Translations under genes and position numbers: made by a program
Shown: positions 36,144 to 48,880 of the stretch, piece by piece
Layout: each line of letters begins with the position of its first letter
Position numbering within the stretch: position 1 is the stretch's first letter
Source of the DNA: Inia geoffrensis
Lineage: Eukaryota > Chordata > Mammalia > Artiodactyla > Iniidae
Direction of reading: 5' to 3'
NCBI GenBank assembly: GCA_036417435.1
Contig: CM070908.1
Span: 48,951,090 to 49,015,089, forward strand
DNA: 64,000 nucleotides
Notes under the pieces: model-generated
Databases searched by the model: none
What the model saw: only the letters and a program-made list of their open reading frames with translations
What the model was told of the DNA's origin: nothing

Positions 36144-39100
36144 ATGGTAATAGGAACATACATATCAATAATTACCTTAAATGTAAATGGATTAAATGCT
36201 CCAATCAAAAGACATAGACTGGCTGAATGGATACAAAAACAAGACCTGTATATACACTGTCTACAAGAGACCCACATCAGACCTAGGGACACACATAGAT
36301 TGAAAGTGAGGAGATGGAAAAAGATATTCCATGCAAAAGGAATTCAAAAGAAAGCTGGTGTAACAATTCTCATATCAGACAAAATGGACTTTAACAGAAA
36401 GAGTATTACAAGAGACAAAGAAGGACACTACATAATGATCAATCCAAGAAGAAGATATAACGATTGTAAATATTTAAGTACCCAACATAGGAGCACCTCA
36501 ATACATAAGGCAAATGCTAACACCCATAAAAGGGGAAATTGACAGTAACACAATAATAGTAGGGGACTTTAACACCCCACTTTCACCAATGGACAGATCA
36601 TCCAAAGTGAAAATAAATAAGGAAACACAAGCTTTAAATGATACATTAAACAAGATAGACTTAATTGAAATTTATAGGACATTCCATCCAAAAACAGCAG
36701 AATACACTTTCTTTTCAAGTGCTTATGGAACATTCTCCAGGATAGATCATATGATGGATCACAAATCAAGCCTTGGTAAATTTAAGAAAATTGAAATCAT
36801 ATAGGTGGCTTTTCTGAACACAATGCTATGAGACTAGATACCAATTACAGGAAAAAAATCTGTAAAAAATACAAACATATGGAGGCTAAACAATACACTA
36901 CTTAATAACCAAGAGATCACTGAAGAAATCAAAGAGGAAATCAAAAAATACCTAGAAAGAAATGACAATGAAAACACAATGACCCAAAACCTATGGGATG
37001 CAGCAAAAGCAGTTCTAAGAGGGAAGTTTATAACAATACAATCCTACCTTAAGAAACAAGAAACATCTCAAATAAACAACATAACCTTACACATAAAGCA
37101 ATTAGAGAAAGAAGAACAAAAAAGCCCCAAAGTTAGCAGAAGGAAAGAAATCATAAAGGTCAGATCAGAAATAAAAGAAAAAGAAATGAAGGAAACAATA
37201 GCAAAGATCAATAAAAGTAAAAGCTGGTCTTTGAGAAAATAAGCAAAATTGATAAACCATTAGCCAGACTCATCAAGACAAAAAGGGAGAAGACTCAAAT
37301 CAATAGAATTAGAAATGAAAAAGGAGCAGTAACAACTGACACCGAAGAAATGCAAAAGATAATGAGAGATTACTACAAGCAACTATATGCCAATAAAATG
37401 GACAACCTGGAAGAAATGGACAAATTCTTAGAAATGCACAACCTTAGGAGACTGAACCAGGAAGAAATAGAAAATATAAACAGACCAATGACAAGCACTG
37501 AAATTGAAACTGTGATTAAAAATCTTCCAACAAACAAAATCCCAGGACCAGATGCCTTCACAGGTGAATTCTATCAAAAATTTTGAGAAGAGTTAACACC
37601 CTTCCTTCCCAAACTCTTCCAATATATAGCAGAGGGAGGAACACTCCCAAACTCATTCTACAAGGCAACAATCACCCTCAACCATCACCAGACAAAGATA
37701 TCACAAAAAAAACTACAAACTAATATCACTGATGAACATAGAAGCAAAAATTCTCAACAAACTACTAGGAAACAGAATCTAATAGCACAATAAAAGCATC
37801 ATACACCATGATCAAGTGAGGTTTATCCCAGGAATGCAAGGATTCTTCTATATATGCAAATCAATCAATGTGATACAACATATTAACAAATTGAAGGATA
37901 AAAACCATATGATAATCTCAGTAGATGCAGAAAAAGCTTTCGACAAAATTCAACAGCCATTTCTGATAAAAACTCTCCAGAAAGTAGGCATAGAGGGAAT
38001 CTACCTCAACATAATAAAGGCCATATATGACAAATCCACAGTCAACATCATTCTCAATGGTGAAAATCTGAAAACTTTTCCACTAAGATAAGTAAGAAGA
38101 CAAGGTTGCCCACTCTCACCACTATTATTCAGCATAGGTTTGGAAGTTTTAGCCACAGCAATCAGAGAAGAAAAAGAAATAAAAAGAATCCAAATCAGAA
38201 AAGAAGAAGTAAAGCTATCACTGTTTGCAGATGACATGATACTGTACATAGAGTATCCTAAAGATGCCACCAGAAAACTAGTAGAGCTAATCAATGAATC
38301 TGGTAAAGTTTCAGGATACACAATTAATGCACAGAAGTTTCTTGCATTCCTATACACTAACAATGATAGATCAGAAATAGAAGTTAAGGAAACAATCCCA
38401 TTCATCTTTGCAACAAAAAGATTAAAATACCTAGGAATAAACCTACCCCAGGAGGTAAAAGACCTGTACTCAGAACACTATAAGACACTGATGAAAGAAA
38501 TCAAAGATGATACAAACAGATGGAGAGATATACCATATTCTTGGATTGGAAGGATCAGTACTGTGAAAATTACTATTCTACCCAAAGCAACCTACAGATT
38601 CAGTGCAATCCCTATCAAATTACCAGTGACATTTTTTACAGAACTAGAACCAAAAGTATTAAAAATTTTTATGGAGACACAAAAGACCCCAAATAGCCAA
38701 AGCAATCTTGAGGGAAAAAAACTGACCTGGAGGAATCAGGCTCCATGTCTTCAGACTATACTACAAAGATACAGTAATCAAGACAGTATGGGACTGGCAC
38801 AAAAACAAATATAGATCAATGGAACAGGATAGAAAGCCCAGAGATAAACCCACACACATATGGTCACCTTAACTTTGATAAAGAAGGCAAGAACATACAA
38901 TGGTGAAGACAGCCTCTTCAATAAGTGGTGACGGGAAAACTGGACAGATACATGTAAAAGAATGAAATTAGAATGCTCCCTAACACCATACACAAAAATA
39001 AACTCAAAATGGAGTAAAGACCAAAATGTGAGGCCAGACCCTATAAAACTCTGAAAGGAAAACATAAGCAGAACACTGTAAGACATACATCACACCAAGA

Positions 39101-40157
39101 TCCTTTTTGACCCACCTCCTAGAGAAATGGAAATAAAAATAAACAAATTGGACCTAATGAAACTTAAAAGCTTTTGCACAGCAAAGGCAACCATAAACGA
39201 GACCAAAAGACAACCCTCAGAATGGGAGAATATATTTGCAAATGAAGCAACTGACAAAGGATTAGTCTCCAAAATTTACAAGCAGCTCATGCAGCTCAAT
39301 AACAAAAAAGTAAAAAACAACCCAATCCAAAAATGGGCAGAAGACCTAAATAGACATTTCTCCAAAGAAGATATACAGATTGCCAACAAAAACATGAAAG
39401 GATGCTCAACATCTCTAATCATTAGAGAAATGCAAATCAAAACTACAATGAGGTATCATCTCACACCGGTCAGAATGGCCATCATCAAAAAATCTAGAAA
39501 CAATAAATGCTGGAGAGTGTGTGGAGAAAAGGCAATCCTCTTGCACTGTTGGTCGGAATGTAAATTGATACAGCCACTATGGAGAACAGTATGGAGGCTC
39601 CTCAAAAAACTAAAAATAGGGCTTCCCTGGTGGCGCAGTGGTTGAGAGTCCACCTGCCGATGCAGGGGACATGGGTTCGTGCCCCAGTCTGGGAAGATCC
39701 CACATGCCGTGGAGCGGCTAGGCCCGTGAGCCATGGCCGCTGAGCCTGTGCGTCTGGAGCCTGTGCTCTGCAACAGGAGGCCACAACAGTGAGAGGCCCG
39801 CATACCGAAAAAAAAAAAAAAAAACACTAAAAATAGAATTACCATATGACCCAGCAATCCCACTACTGAGCATATAACTTGAGAAAACCATAATTCAAAA
39901 AGTCATGTACCACAATGTTCATTACAGCTCTATTTACAATAGCCAGGACATGGAAGCAACCTAAGTGTCCATCAACAGATGAATGGATAAAGAAGATGTG
40001 GCACATATATACAATGGAATATTACTCAGCCATAAAAAGAAACGAAATTGAGTTATTTGTAGTGAGGTGGATGGACCTAGAGACTATCATACAGAGCAAA
40101 GTAAGTCAGAATGAGAAAAACATATACCATATGCTAACACATATATATGGAATCTAA
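36144..40157 (+). pseudogene. L1 ORF2 (endonuclease and reverse transcriptase), broken
   Basis: The start at 36144 gives the endonuclease N-terminus with 'ITLNVNGLNAP' and 'CLQETHIRP', which carry the catalytic Asn and Glu. The frame then breaks repeatedly: open pieces lie at 36144-36542, 36514-36804, 36979-37242, 37350-37586, 37816-38091, 38140-38814, 39127-39645 and 39915-40157. The reverse transcriptase FADD motif is intact at 38224-38235. The C-terminal zinc-region sequence near 39500-39600 is split by the SINE. The piece ending 'THIYGI' marks the natural end. Confidence 0.92.
39609..39836 (+). mobile_element. CHR-type SINE nested in L1 ORF2
   Basis: The SINE body at 39620-39825 starts ggcttccctggtggcgcagt and ends in an A-run. 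An 11-bp duplication actaaaaatag (39609-39619 and 39826-39836) flanks it exactly, and removing the SINE restores L1 sequence. The SINE is therefore younger than the L1. Confidence 0.96.
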
Positions 40158-41064
40158 AAAAAAAAAAAAAATCCAATGGTTCTGAAGAACCTAGGGGCAG
40201 GACAGGAATAAAGATGCAGACATAGAGAATGGACTTGAGGACATGGGGAGGGGGAAGGGTAAGCTGGGACAAAGTGAGAGCGTGGCATGGACATATATAC
40301 ACTACCAAATGTAAAATAGATAGCTAGTGGGAAACGGCTGCATGGCACGGGGAGATCAGGTCTGTGCTCTGTGTCCACCTAGTGGGGTGGGACAGGGAGG
40401 GTGCGAGGGAGAGACAAGAGGGAGGAGATATGAGGATATATGTATACATATAGCTGATTTGCTTTGTTATACAGCAGCAACTAACAGAACATTTTAAAGC
40501 AATTATACTCCAATAAAGATGCTTAAAAAAAAAAAAACTTTGTACTACTAGAATGAAAGAAGAAACGTTTTGGATGTGAAAGGGGGTTTTTTGGGGTTTT
40601 TTAAACATCTTTATTGGAGTATAATTGCTTTACAATGGTGTGTTAGTTTCTGCTTTATAACAAAGTGATTCAGTTATACATATACATATGTTCCCATATC
40701 TCTTCCCTCTTGCATCTCCCTCCCTCCAACCCTCCCTATCCCACCCTCTAGGTGGTCACAAACCACCTAGCTGACCTCCCTGTGCTATGCGGCTGCTTCC
40801 CACTAGCTATCCATTTTACATTTGGTAGTGTATATATGTTCATGCCACTCTCTCACTTCGTCACAGCTTACCCTTCCCCCTCCCCGTGTCAAGTCCATGC
40901 TCTAGTAGGTCTGTGTCTTTATTCCCGTCTTACGCCTAGGTACTTCATGACCTTTTTTTTTTTTTTTCTTAGATTCCATATATATGTGTTAGCATACGGT
41001 GTTTGTTTTTCTCTTTTTGACTTACTTCACTCTGTATGACAGACTCTAGGTCCATCCACCTCAC
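40062..41064. repeat. Large near-palindrome of two tail-to-tail L1 3' ends
   Basis: The left arm (40062-40537, + strand L1 end) and the right arm (about 40597-41064, the same L1 segment on the minus strand) are about 470 bp each, separated by about 60 bp that includes poly-A and poly-T tracts. Matching landmarks are 'gtgaggtggatggacctaga' at 40062 and its complement ending at 41064. Confidence 0.92.
40597..41064 (-). mobile_element. L1 3' end insertion, antisense, 5'-truncated
   Basis: About 470 bp comprising the last few codons of ORF2 and the 3' UTR, read on the minus strand. It forms the right arm of the near-palindrome. It is clearly the same L1 family as the left arm, with scattered differences. 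Confidence 0.9.
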
Positions 41065-41519
41065 AGGATATGAAGTTTTTTTACACTGTAGATCCCAAGG
41101 AGATTTCTAGAGGGAAGCCTCAGGATAACCTGAGGCACATGTGTGGAAGTAATCAAATAAGGATCAATACTTTGATTACTCGCTCAGTATTGCTACTGAG
41201 ACAGGAAATGACCATTTATTCTGGCCTGAACTATCAGGTCTCAGCTGTCAAACAGGTCACAGTGTGCCAACTGACTGCTGATTCCATAGCTAATGCAAAG
41301 TAATTTGGGCTCATAGAATGGTGTTTGCTGAAAATTTTTGGTTCTGGAATTTTTCTACAGATTGATCTTTGCAACCAGTGACTTCTGAGGCTACCATATT
41401 ACAGACTATTGATGAAAAAAACACACAAAGCAAATCTGTGTATTTGCCATATTAAATATCACAGCTTTTAATCTGAAAATTGGCAAGAGTATGATTTGTA
41501 TACATTATTTAATCACGAT
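41065..41519. other. Intronic sequence, nothing recognised
   Basis: Unique-looking sequence between L1 pieces. Confidence 0.4.
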
Positions 41520-42950
41520 TGTGAATGTAATAGTTAAAATTTATTCTTTTTTATTAAATTATAGTTGATTTACAATATTAATTTCACGCATACAACATAT
41601 TGATTCATTATTGTTATTATTTTTTTTTTTTTTTGCCATACGCGGGCCTCTCACTGTTGTGGCCTCTCCTCTTGCGGAGCACAGGCTTCAGATGCACAGG
41701 CTCAGCGGCCACAGCTCACGGGCCCAGCCACTCCGCGGCATGTGGGATCTTCCCAGACTGGGGCATGTACCCATGTCTCCTGCATCGGCAGGTACACTCT
41801 CAGCCACTGCGCCACCAGGGAAGCCCCTGATTCATTATTTTTGAAGAGTATACTAAATTTAAAGTTATTATAAAATATTGGCTATGTTCCCTGTGCTGTA
41901 CAATATATCCTTGTATATTACTTATTTTATACATAGTAGTTTGTACCTCTTAACCCTTTGCCCCTCCCTCCATCCCTCTCTCCACTGCTAACCACTAAAT
42001 TGTTCTCTATACTTGTGAGTCTGTTTCTGTCTTGTTATATTCATTCGTTTTGTTTTTTAGGTTTCACATGTAAGTGAGAACACAGTATTTGTCTTTCTCT
42101 GTCTGTCTTATCTCACTCAGCCTAATAGTCTCCCAGTCCATTCCTGTTGTTAAAAATGGCAAAATTTCATTCTTTTTTATGGCTGAGTAATATTCCATTG
42201 TGTATATATTACATCTTCCTTATCCATTCATCTGTCGATGGACACTTAGTTGCTTCCATATCTTGGCTATTGCAAATAATGCTCTTATGAATATTGGGGT
42301 GCATGTGTCTTTCCAAATTGGTGCTTTTGTTTTCTTTTGATATATACCCAGGAGTGAAATTGCTGGTTAATTGGTAGTTCTACTTTTAGTTTTCTGAGGA
42401 ACCTCCATACTGTTTTCCACAGTGGCTGCACCAATTTACATTCCTGCCAGCAGTGTACTAGGGTTCCCTTTTCTCCACTCCCTCTCCAGCATTTGTTATT
42501 TGTGGTGTTTTCAACAATAGCCATTCTGACAGGTGTAAGGTGATATCTCACTGTGGTTTTGATTTACATTTTCATGATGATTATCGATGTTGAGCATCTT
42601 CTCATGTGCCAGTGGGCCATCTGTATGTCTTCTTTGGAAAATGTCTGTTTAGGTCTTCTGCCCATTTTTAATCAAGTTGTTTGTTTTTTGATATTGAGTC
42701 TTGTCTTGTTCCTTATTTTAGAGGAAAAGCTTTTAGCTTTTCATCATTGAGTATGATGTTAGCAGTCTGTCATAAACTGCCTGTATTATGTAGAGATATA
42801 GTCCCTCTTTACCAACTTTGATGAGAATTTTCATCGTGAATGGGTGTTGAATTTTTTCAAAGGCTTTTTCTGTGCCTATTGATGTGTTTATGTGATTTTT
42901 GTCCTTCATTTTGTTAATGTGTTAATACTTGTTGATTGTTATAGAGGGGA
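41520..42950 (-). mobile_element. Older L1 (ORF2 C-terminus and 3' UTR), antisense, degraded
   Basis: On the minus strand it holds ORF2 sequence such as '[20 protein letters not shown]' and '[20 protein letters not shown]' (coding part about 42285-42551), then 3' UTR down to about 41525. Further ORF2 pieces continue to about 42950 with internal deletions. It is more diverged than the 34.7-kb and 52.9-kb L1s and carries a younger SINE. Confidence 0.85.
41601..41839 (-). mobile_element. CHR-type SINE nested in older L1
   Basis: The body at 41613-41827 reads on the minus strand from ggcttccctggtggcgcagt. The 12-bp duplication tgattcattatt flanks it (41601-41612 and 41828-41839). Confidence 0.94.
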
Positions 42951-43114
42951 TAGGTTACAATTTATTCTTAAAAAGAAATTTTTTTAAAAAATTTTGCTTT
43001 AGTGTTTATCTGTTATCATATTTGTTATATCTCTAACAATGTGGTGTCTCTTGACAAATGAGGACTTCATTCTACGGTTTAAATATGCCTCTGAAAATTG
43101 TGTACATATGTTTG

Positions 43115-43265
43115 TTGTTTTAGTTTTACATCAACTTTATTTAGGAGTAAAATTAAATACACGCATTTTAAGTGTAGTCTTTGATGCGTTTTGACAAATA
43201 TATGCACCTATGTAGGCACCACAATAATCAAGATATAAAAAAATTTCCATCATCCCTAAGGCTTC
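43115..43265 (-). mobile_element. Old L1M-type 3' UTR fragment, antisense
   Basis: 'catcaactttatttaggagt', 'gatgcgttttgacaaatata' and 'caccacaataatcaagatat' match the old mammalian L1 3' UTR order. Confidence 0.65.
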
Positions 43266-44270
43266 TTAACAACATAGTCAGTGTGCTAAGAAGTTTGCAA
43301 TATAAAGCCATCCTACTTAAGAAAGCAAGGGGGTGGCATCAGACCATGAGAGTATCAGAGAATTTTTAATTGGTTGTGTGTTCTCATTAATCACTTAGAA
43401 GTGGTGTAAGCTTGATAAAGTCACGTAGCCCATCTGAGTATATTAGTGACTGATACGTATTAAACCCTAAATAAATTCTAATTATTGTTATTCATTTATG
43501 CAATGGAAAAATCTTTTCTGTCATTTATGCAGTAGTAAATTAAGTAGAGCTCACGTGTAATTTTAAGGGTTCTGTGTTCAAACAGAGCACATATTTTGGT
43601 TTTTGTGTTATTCCTGTCTTATTTATCTCTATATAAACATAAATTCTTGTATTAACTTGTAGTATTTTGTATGATTGTTGCTATCCGTTGTTCAGTGCTA
43701 CAGTCATGCTATAAACAGCCACAGTATCAGGATAAATACATAGAATTTAGGCTTGATCTAAAAGATTAAAACAGCGCAAAATAAATTTTAAAACACCATA
43801 GTGCTTCAGTATGGCATAATGATATGCTTTAACAAATAAAATGGAAGTTTTCAAATCAAACTGATGCCAAGCATCTTAGCTCTTCAATATAATTAAGTGG
43901 TTTAAAACATATTTGATAGTCTTAGTCAATGTGTGTATATTGATGATATTATGATCTCACTTAGGGTTTATTGCTGAATCAATAGTTTGAGTTAGCTTTA
44001 GCTTGAATTAGTTCTTACCAACTAAATTTTCTTCCGAAGTATATATTTAAAAAATGTTTCCTCTGCTTCTATTAAACAATGTTATAGAAAGCTCTTTTGT
44101 GTTTACTAGGAACTTCTATTTATTGAAACAATTACACTAAATTTAGAATTAGGGAGACAGATCTTAAATAATATCAATTATTGAAATATTCATTGTAACC
44201 ATATAAATTCAGAAGCAATTCCAGAACCTGTGACAGGTCGCCTTTTTCTCTGTACATCATCATGAGGACC
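43266..44270. other. Intronic sequence, nothing recognised
   Basis: AT-rich; no gene or repeat recognised. Confidence 0.4.
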
Positions 44271-44274
44271 ACTC

Positions 44275-44470
44275 TGGGTACGAGTCTCAATCTAACTTTA
44301 TCAGCTCTGTGTTCTTGGACAAGTTACACTACTTCTCTGTTCCTTGGTTTCTCTTTCTATAAAATGGACACAGTAATGATACCTCCCTTTTGGGGTTGTT
44401 AAGAGAATTAAATGAGTTAATACATGAGAAGCACTAAAATAGGGCCTGGTATTAAAATGGGTATTACGCT
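44275..44470 (+). repeat. MIR SINE, sense
   Basis: 'gtgttcttggacaagttaca', 'ctttctataaaatggacaca' and 'gttaatacatgagaagcact' followed by 'agggcctgg' follow the MIR consensus closely. Confidence 0.85.
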
Positions 44471-45380
44471 TACAAGAACTTACCAATATAAACTGAAATA
44501 AGTTTGCTCCTAATCTAAACATTCCCTGTGAAGTGAGTGGTCATGATTTCTAGCTCTGTATTGAAACTGCATATGACAACATACTAACCCAAGTCCTTTC
44601 AGCTCTGGAGCCCTGTGATTCTTCACTTGCAGCCTTTATCTCTGTGAACACAATCGCCTTCATTATTCAGGACACAGGCCTTGGTTGTTGGTAATTATTG
44701 CCCTCTATACCAGAGTTTTCAAAGACACTGAGCCTAACATTGATTTGTTACCTGCAGGATTGAGCCTTGCTGATTCTTGCACAGGAATCTTGGGAAAGCA
44801 ACCAAGTTTAAGACAAAAAGCTGACCTGTTTCACTGATTCATGCTTCAGCATCCCAGGGCAAGGCAGAGACATAATCTCTGGGTGATCTGCGTGTCTCAA
44901 CACAGAACCAGGGCACGATCACACAGAGAACTCCCTGAGCACTACAATTACCTGCATGCTTTATTGGATAAAGGGTCTTTAGGATACTTTCATGACCACA
45001 AACCAGAAAAAGGCCATGAGCAGTTCAAGTAAGAACTAGAAATGAGGTTATCAGAGAACTGTAAAAGTCTCCCCCCAGTTTCAAATTTTAAAAGAGTCAT
45101 CTGGCACTAATAATGAATGACACCTCTGAGAGAGGGAAGGAGGCATATTTCCAGGGAATGCTTTCATGTCAGGATCATTTTGTCTGAGCGGAAAGTGATT
45201 TGCTGTGGGCCTTTACCTAAATAGTTCCTGGGTCTCTGCCTCTGTATGTGACTCGGTTTGCTTTAATCTAAAGCAAAAAGGTAGTATTTATGAGGTTACA
45301 ACTTCGCGCTAATCCTGTGGACCGTGAATTTGTTCACATTCATTTCATGTTAGAATTCCAGTGAAATGAAAAACAATGAC
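44471..45380. other. Intronic sequence, nothing recognised
   Basis: No gene or repeat recognised. Confidence 0.4.
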
Positions 45381-45442
45381 AGTGAAACTGACATCTCAGT
45401 GAGTGCTGTGTACCAGGTACTGCTGCAAGCACTTTGCAGGTA
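45381..45442 (-). repeat. MIR SINE, first half of a split copy
   Basis: 'gtgagtgctgtgtaccaggt' followed by 'actgctgcaagcactttgca' is the reverse MIR 3' end. It stops abruptly at the LTR boundary and resumes at 46058. Confidence 0.75.
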
Positions 45443-46057
45443 GAGTTGAGACAGTCTGGGACCTGGGACCCTTTGCTGTAGTGCTGCAATGCTTGCACCT
45501 GGGCAAACCTCCTCTCCAGCAACAAAATACAGAGAAACTATATGGGACTAAAAATAATTGCTTGCGTGTGCAGTTGGGGCAAATTATGGACAAAAAGATA
45601 CAAAAGACCAAAAAACGCAACTGCCACTTCTGAAGAGCCAGGAGCAAAAACAGGGTGTTAGGAGCAAAAGCAGGGTACTGCACATGCCCCCTGCACTTAA
45701 CACCACCAGAGGGGTGGGCAGACGACCTAAGCTACCCCTCTGGGCCAACCCCTGGACACACCCCTACCCTCACCCCATATAAGGAGCAAGCTTGCCAGCC
45801 CCCCAGGGAGCGAGCAAGTAAGGGAACCTGTTGTTTGTTCTCCCTGTCCCCTGCTGCAGCGGGGACCCCTATAAAGCCTTGCCTGAATTTCTTGTCTGGC
45901 CTCTAGTCAATTTCTATTGATTGGGGAAGGCCAAGAACCCTGGTCATTACCAGAATGGTCAGCTCTTTCTGGCTTGTCAAGACTTCCCAGCTTTCAGCAC
46001 GAAAGACACACATCCTGGGAACCCCCCGGTTCCAGGTAAAGTGGACTCTACTTAACA
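45443..46057 (+). repeat. Solo LTR of an endogenous retrovirus (ERV1-like)
   Basis: An approximately 615-bp block between the two halves of one MIR, flanked by the 4-bp duplication ggta (45439-45442 and 46058-46061), as expected for gammaretrovirus-like elements. It ends in 'ca'. It contains a TATA-like 'cccatataagg' near 45773 and a second 'cctataaagcc' near 45870. The start is slightly degenerate (gagttgagac rather than TG). No gag, pol or env sequence is present. Confidence 0.8.
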
Positions 46058-46255
46058 GGTATTATTTCACTTAATTACCAACCTCTTCCATTACCAACGA
46101 GCAACTGTTACTCTCTTTTGCCACTAAGGGAACTGAGATCCAGAGAGGTAAAGTCATTTTTTGAAGGTTCTAGAACCATTGACACATCTACTACCAGTGG
46201 CTGAGTGGGAATTCAAACCCAGATGGTAGAGCTGACTCTCATTCTTCACCTAGGT
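46058..46255 (-). repeat. MIR SINE, second half of the split copy
   Basis: 'aactgagatccagagaggta', 'gctgagtgggaattcaaacc' and 'cagatggtagagctgactct' complete the reverse MIR begun at 45381. Confidence 0.78.
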
Positions 46256-47964
46256 TTAGATAGTGGAATAAGCACATAAGTTGCTGAAACAGACCCTTTT
46301 CACCAAAACTTGGCCTAGAACTTGGGTACTTCGATACCTGTGCGCATAGGGAGAGGAAGACAATTATTTCTATGCCATTCTTTGGTGACACCAAACCGTA
46401 TTGCAGACTCAGTGTCAGAAATGCCTGTCAATGGGCATGAAGGAAGGACTTTTTGAGCCACCACAGAAAATTGACTAATGACTTGCAAAATGCTGCCAAA
46501 ACAACACACCTGTACTGTACAGCCCTGTAGTGCCTTGCATAGTAACTACTTAAGGAACAGTGTTGAGTGTCTAGTTTGGGGAAAAAAACACTTCAGCAAA
46601 ATGTGTTTTGTTTACATTAAGGCCCTTTTCCCCTTCTTATAAAAGCGTGAAGAACTCTTTAGACAAATTACGATAAAATATCTGAAGACATCAAACTGTG
46701 TTTCGAATGGACGTTACTATTTCCCAGATATTATTGTGATATAAATGCTCTTTGATAGAGTTTTATTCCTTCTATCATTCACGATCCTATGAATTGCTAA
46801 ATGTTCTGAGGAGAGCAGTATAATAGCTCCCAGATTTTCAAATTTAGAAAAGTGATCAAATAATAAAAAAGGGAGACAGGCAATGTGGTATTACCAACTT
46901 TTAAATTTATTAAACAATGATACTAAATAAAACACCTACTACTGGTAAATGATGATTACAAGCATATAGATCTAGTGGCACAAATTGTCTATCACTAGCA
47001 CATTTGTTTTTCAAAATTTCATTTTAATAGTAGACGGGCCATCATCCTAGTTTAACACAAGAAAGTTTATCTCAACATATTACAAAAATAGGTGGTATGT
47101 TGGAAAAACAACTTGACTGCGCTGTAGCATGCCAGGCACTTGTTTTGGGTACCAGTGTGTCAGCGTTCAGTGCAACTGTGTTCAGTGCAACATGACACCA
47201 ACTGCTCCAGAGTTCCCTTTTGTACCACCGTCACTGTCGAATTCCAGTTTCACATCCCTGTGTTGACAGAAATGGGAGCAGTATATTTCATGCTGTTTCA
47301 CTCAATTGAGGTTTTTCTGGGCAGAGATGCTGAGGAACCACAGCCCCCAAGCCAGCACCAAGAATGGAGGAAGCTGCCACGGGCTAGCATAGCACACCCC
47401 AGGCGTGGGTGGTCTCAGCTCAGCGTGCTTACCCCCCACCCAGAGCTCCCAACTCACCAGGAAGGAGCGGTTGGGGATGGATGTGAAAGGCATAGGTTGG
47501 GTCCGGAAAACGTTGTCGAGGATTGTCCACTAGTGTGGTGACTGGCAATTGGGAGACCCGAGTCACATCCTAGATCTGCAGCCAAAGAGCTCCATGGCCC
47601 TGGCAACTCCCTTTACCCACTAAGCCTCAGGTGCCCCTATAATTGTATGACCTTCCAGAAGCCTTCTGTTATAAAACGCACAGCCGTTTGATTTTCAGTT
47701 CTCCGAGATACCCGCTTTCTGCTAATGAACAATACGTCCTAAAGCATTAATCAGCCTTGTTCATAGAGGTCATTTTGCAACCTGATGGAACACAGATGCC
47801 CTAAGCCTAAACCATGGTGATAAATAGAAAACAAACAAGCAAATCAAATGTCGAACAAATAAGGAAAGCATGTACTAAATACTGTATGCCAAAAAACAGT
47901 GGGGCAGATTGGAAACTTGTGGCTGGTTTTCCAAAGCAAGTACTATGGCCAGGACGTATCAGCA
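46256..47964. other. Intronic sequence, nothing recognised
   Basis: The 133-codon plus frame at 47140-47541 has no recognised motif. No repeat recognised. Confidence 0.4.
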
Positions 47965-48009
47965 CATAACACACACACACACACACAACACACACACACA
48001 CACACACAC
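47965..48009 (+). repeat. (AC)n microsatellite, interrupted
   Basis: A run of about 45 bp of alternating A and C with one 'aaca' interruption near 47988. It accounts for the Cys/Val-repeat frame on the other strand. Confidence 0.95.
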
Positions 48010-48384
48010 GGTGTCTGTACGCTTATGAGCACTTCTATATTTGGAGGTAATTTCCTTGAGAGCAGTTATGGTTTCTTTTTCCAATCCCCAACATTTAGCT
48101 CAGTGACTGCCACATTCCCAGGGCCTAGTCACAATTTGTGGCATGAAATGTTGTTATCTGTTGGGGACTAATTTCCAGGTCCTGTGAATGCTTTTACATC
48201 TTAAATTCTTATTTTTACTCCTTAGGGCAGAGTGGGAAAAAATGGCTTTCTCCAGAACCAGACTTCACAGAATAATATTTGTTAATGTCCCTATGGATAT
48301 TAAAACTATAGGACCAACATTTTTATACCTGCAAAATACTGAGTAGGTAGTTGGAAGGGTGTAGGTGAGGGTAAAACAAGAAAG
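48010..48384. other. Intronic sequence, nothing recognised
   Basis: No feature seen. Confidence 0.35.
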
Positions 48385-48880
48385 AAATTCTTTTTATTTT
48401 TTATTTTTAATTTTTATTGGAGTATAGTTGATTTACAATGTTGTGTTAGTTTTAGGTGTACAGCAAAGTGAATCAGTTATTATGTATGTATATGTATCCA
48501 TTCTTTTTCAGATTCTTTTCCCATATAGATTATTATAGAATATTGAGTAGAGTTTCCTGTGCTGTAGTCCTTTTTACTATCTATTTTATATATAATAGTG
48601 TGTGTATGTTAATCCCAATCTCCTAAATTATCACTTCCCCCCACGTTTCCCCTTTGGTAACCATAAATTTGATTTTAAGATCTGTGGGTCTGTTTCTGTT
48701 TTGTAAATAAGTTGATTTGTATCATTTTTTATTAGATTTCACATATAAGTGATATCATATGATATTTGTCTTTCTCTGTCTTACTTCACTTAGTATGATA
48801 ATCTCTAGGTCCATACATGTTGCTGCAAATGGCATTATTTCATTCATTTTTATGGCTGAGCAATATTCTTATAGGATGTT
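48385..48880 (-). mobile_element. L1 3' end fragment, antisense
   Basis: Same landmarks as the other 3' ends ('ttggagtatagttgatttac', 'gtacagcaaagtgaatcagt', 'tttcacatataagtgatatc', 'tttttatggctgagcaatat'). It stops in the last part of ORF2 and is moderately diverged. Confidence 0.87.

Larger units (their letters stand above)
34703..40537 (+). mobile_element. Long LINE-1, sense, truncated in its 5' UTR
   Basis: An approximately 5.8-kb L1 with partial 5' UTR (34703-35189), broken ORF1, broken ORF2, 3' UTR (40158-40525) and A-tail. It begins at the part of the 5' UTR that corresponds to about 58480 in the antisense L1, so about 1.5 kb of promoter is missing. A CHR SINE interrupts ORF2. Frameshifts and stops in both ORFs make it immobile. 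It lies in the same direction as RBMS3. Confidence 0.93.

Noticed and set aside
47140..47541. 133-codon plus frame
   Set aside because: No known motif; begins at an arbitrary ATG in intron sequence.
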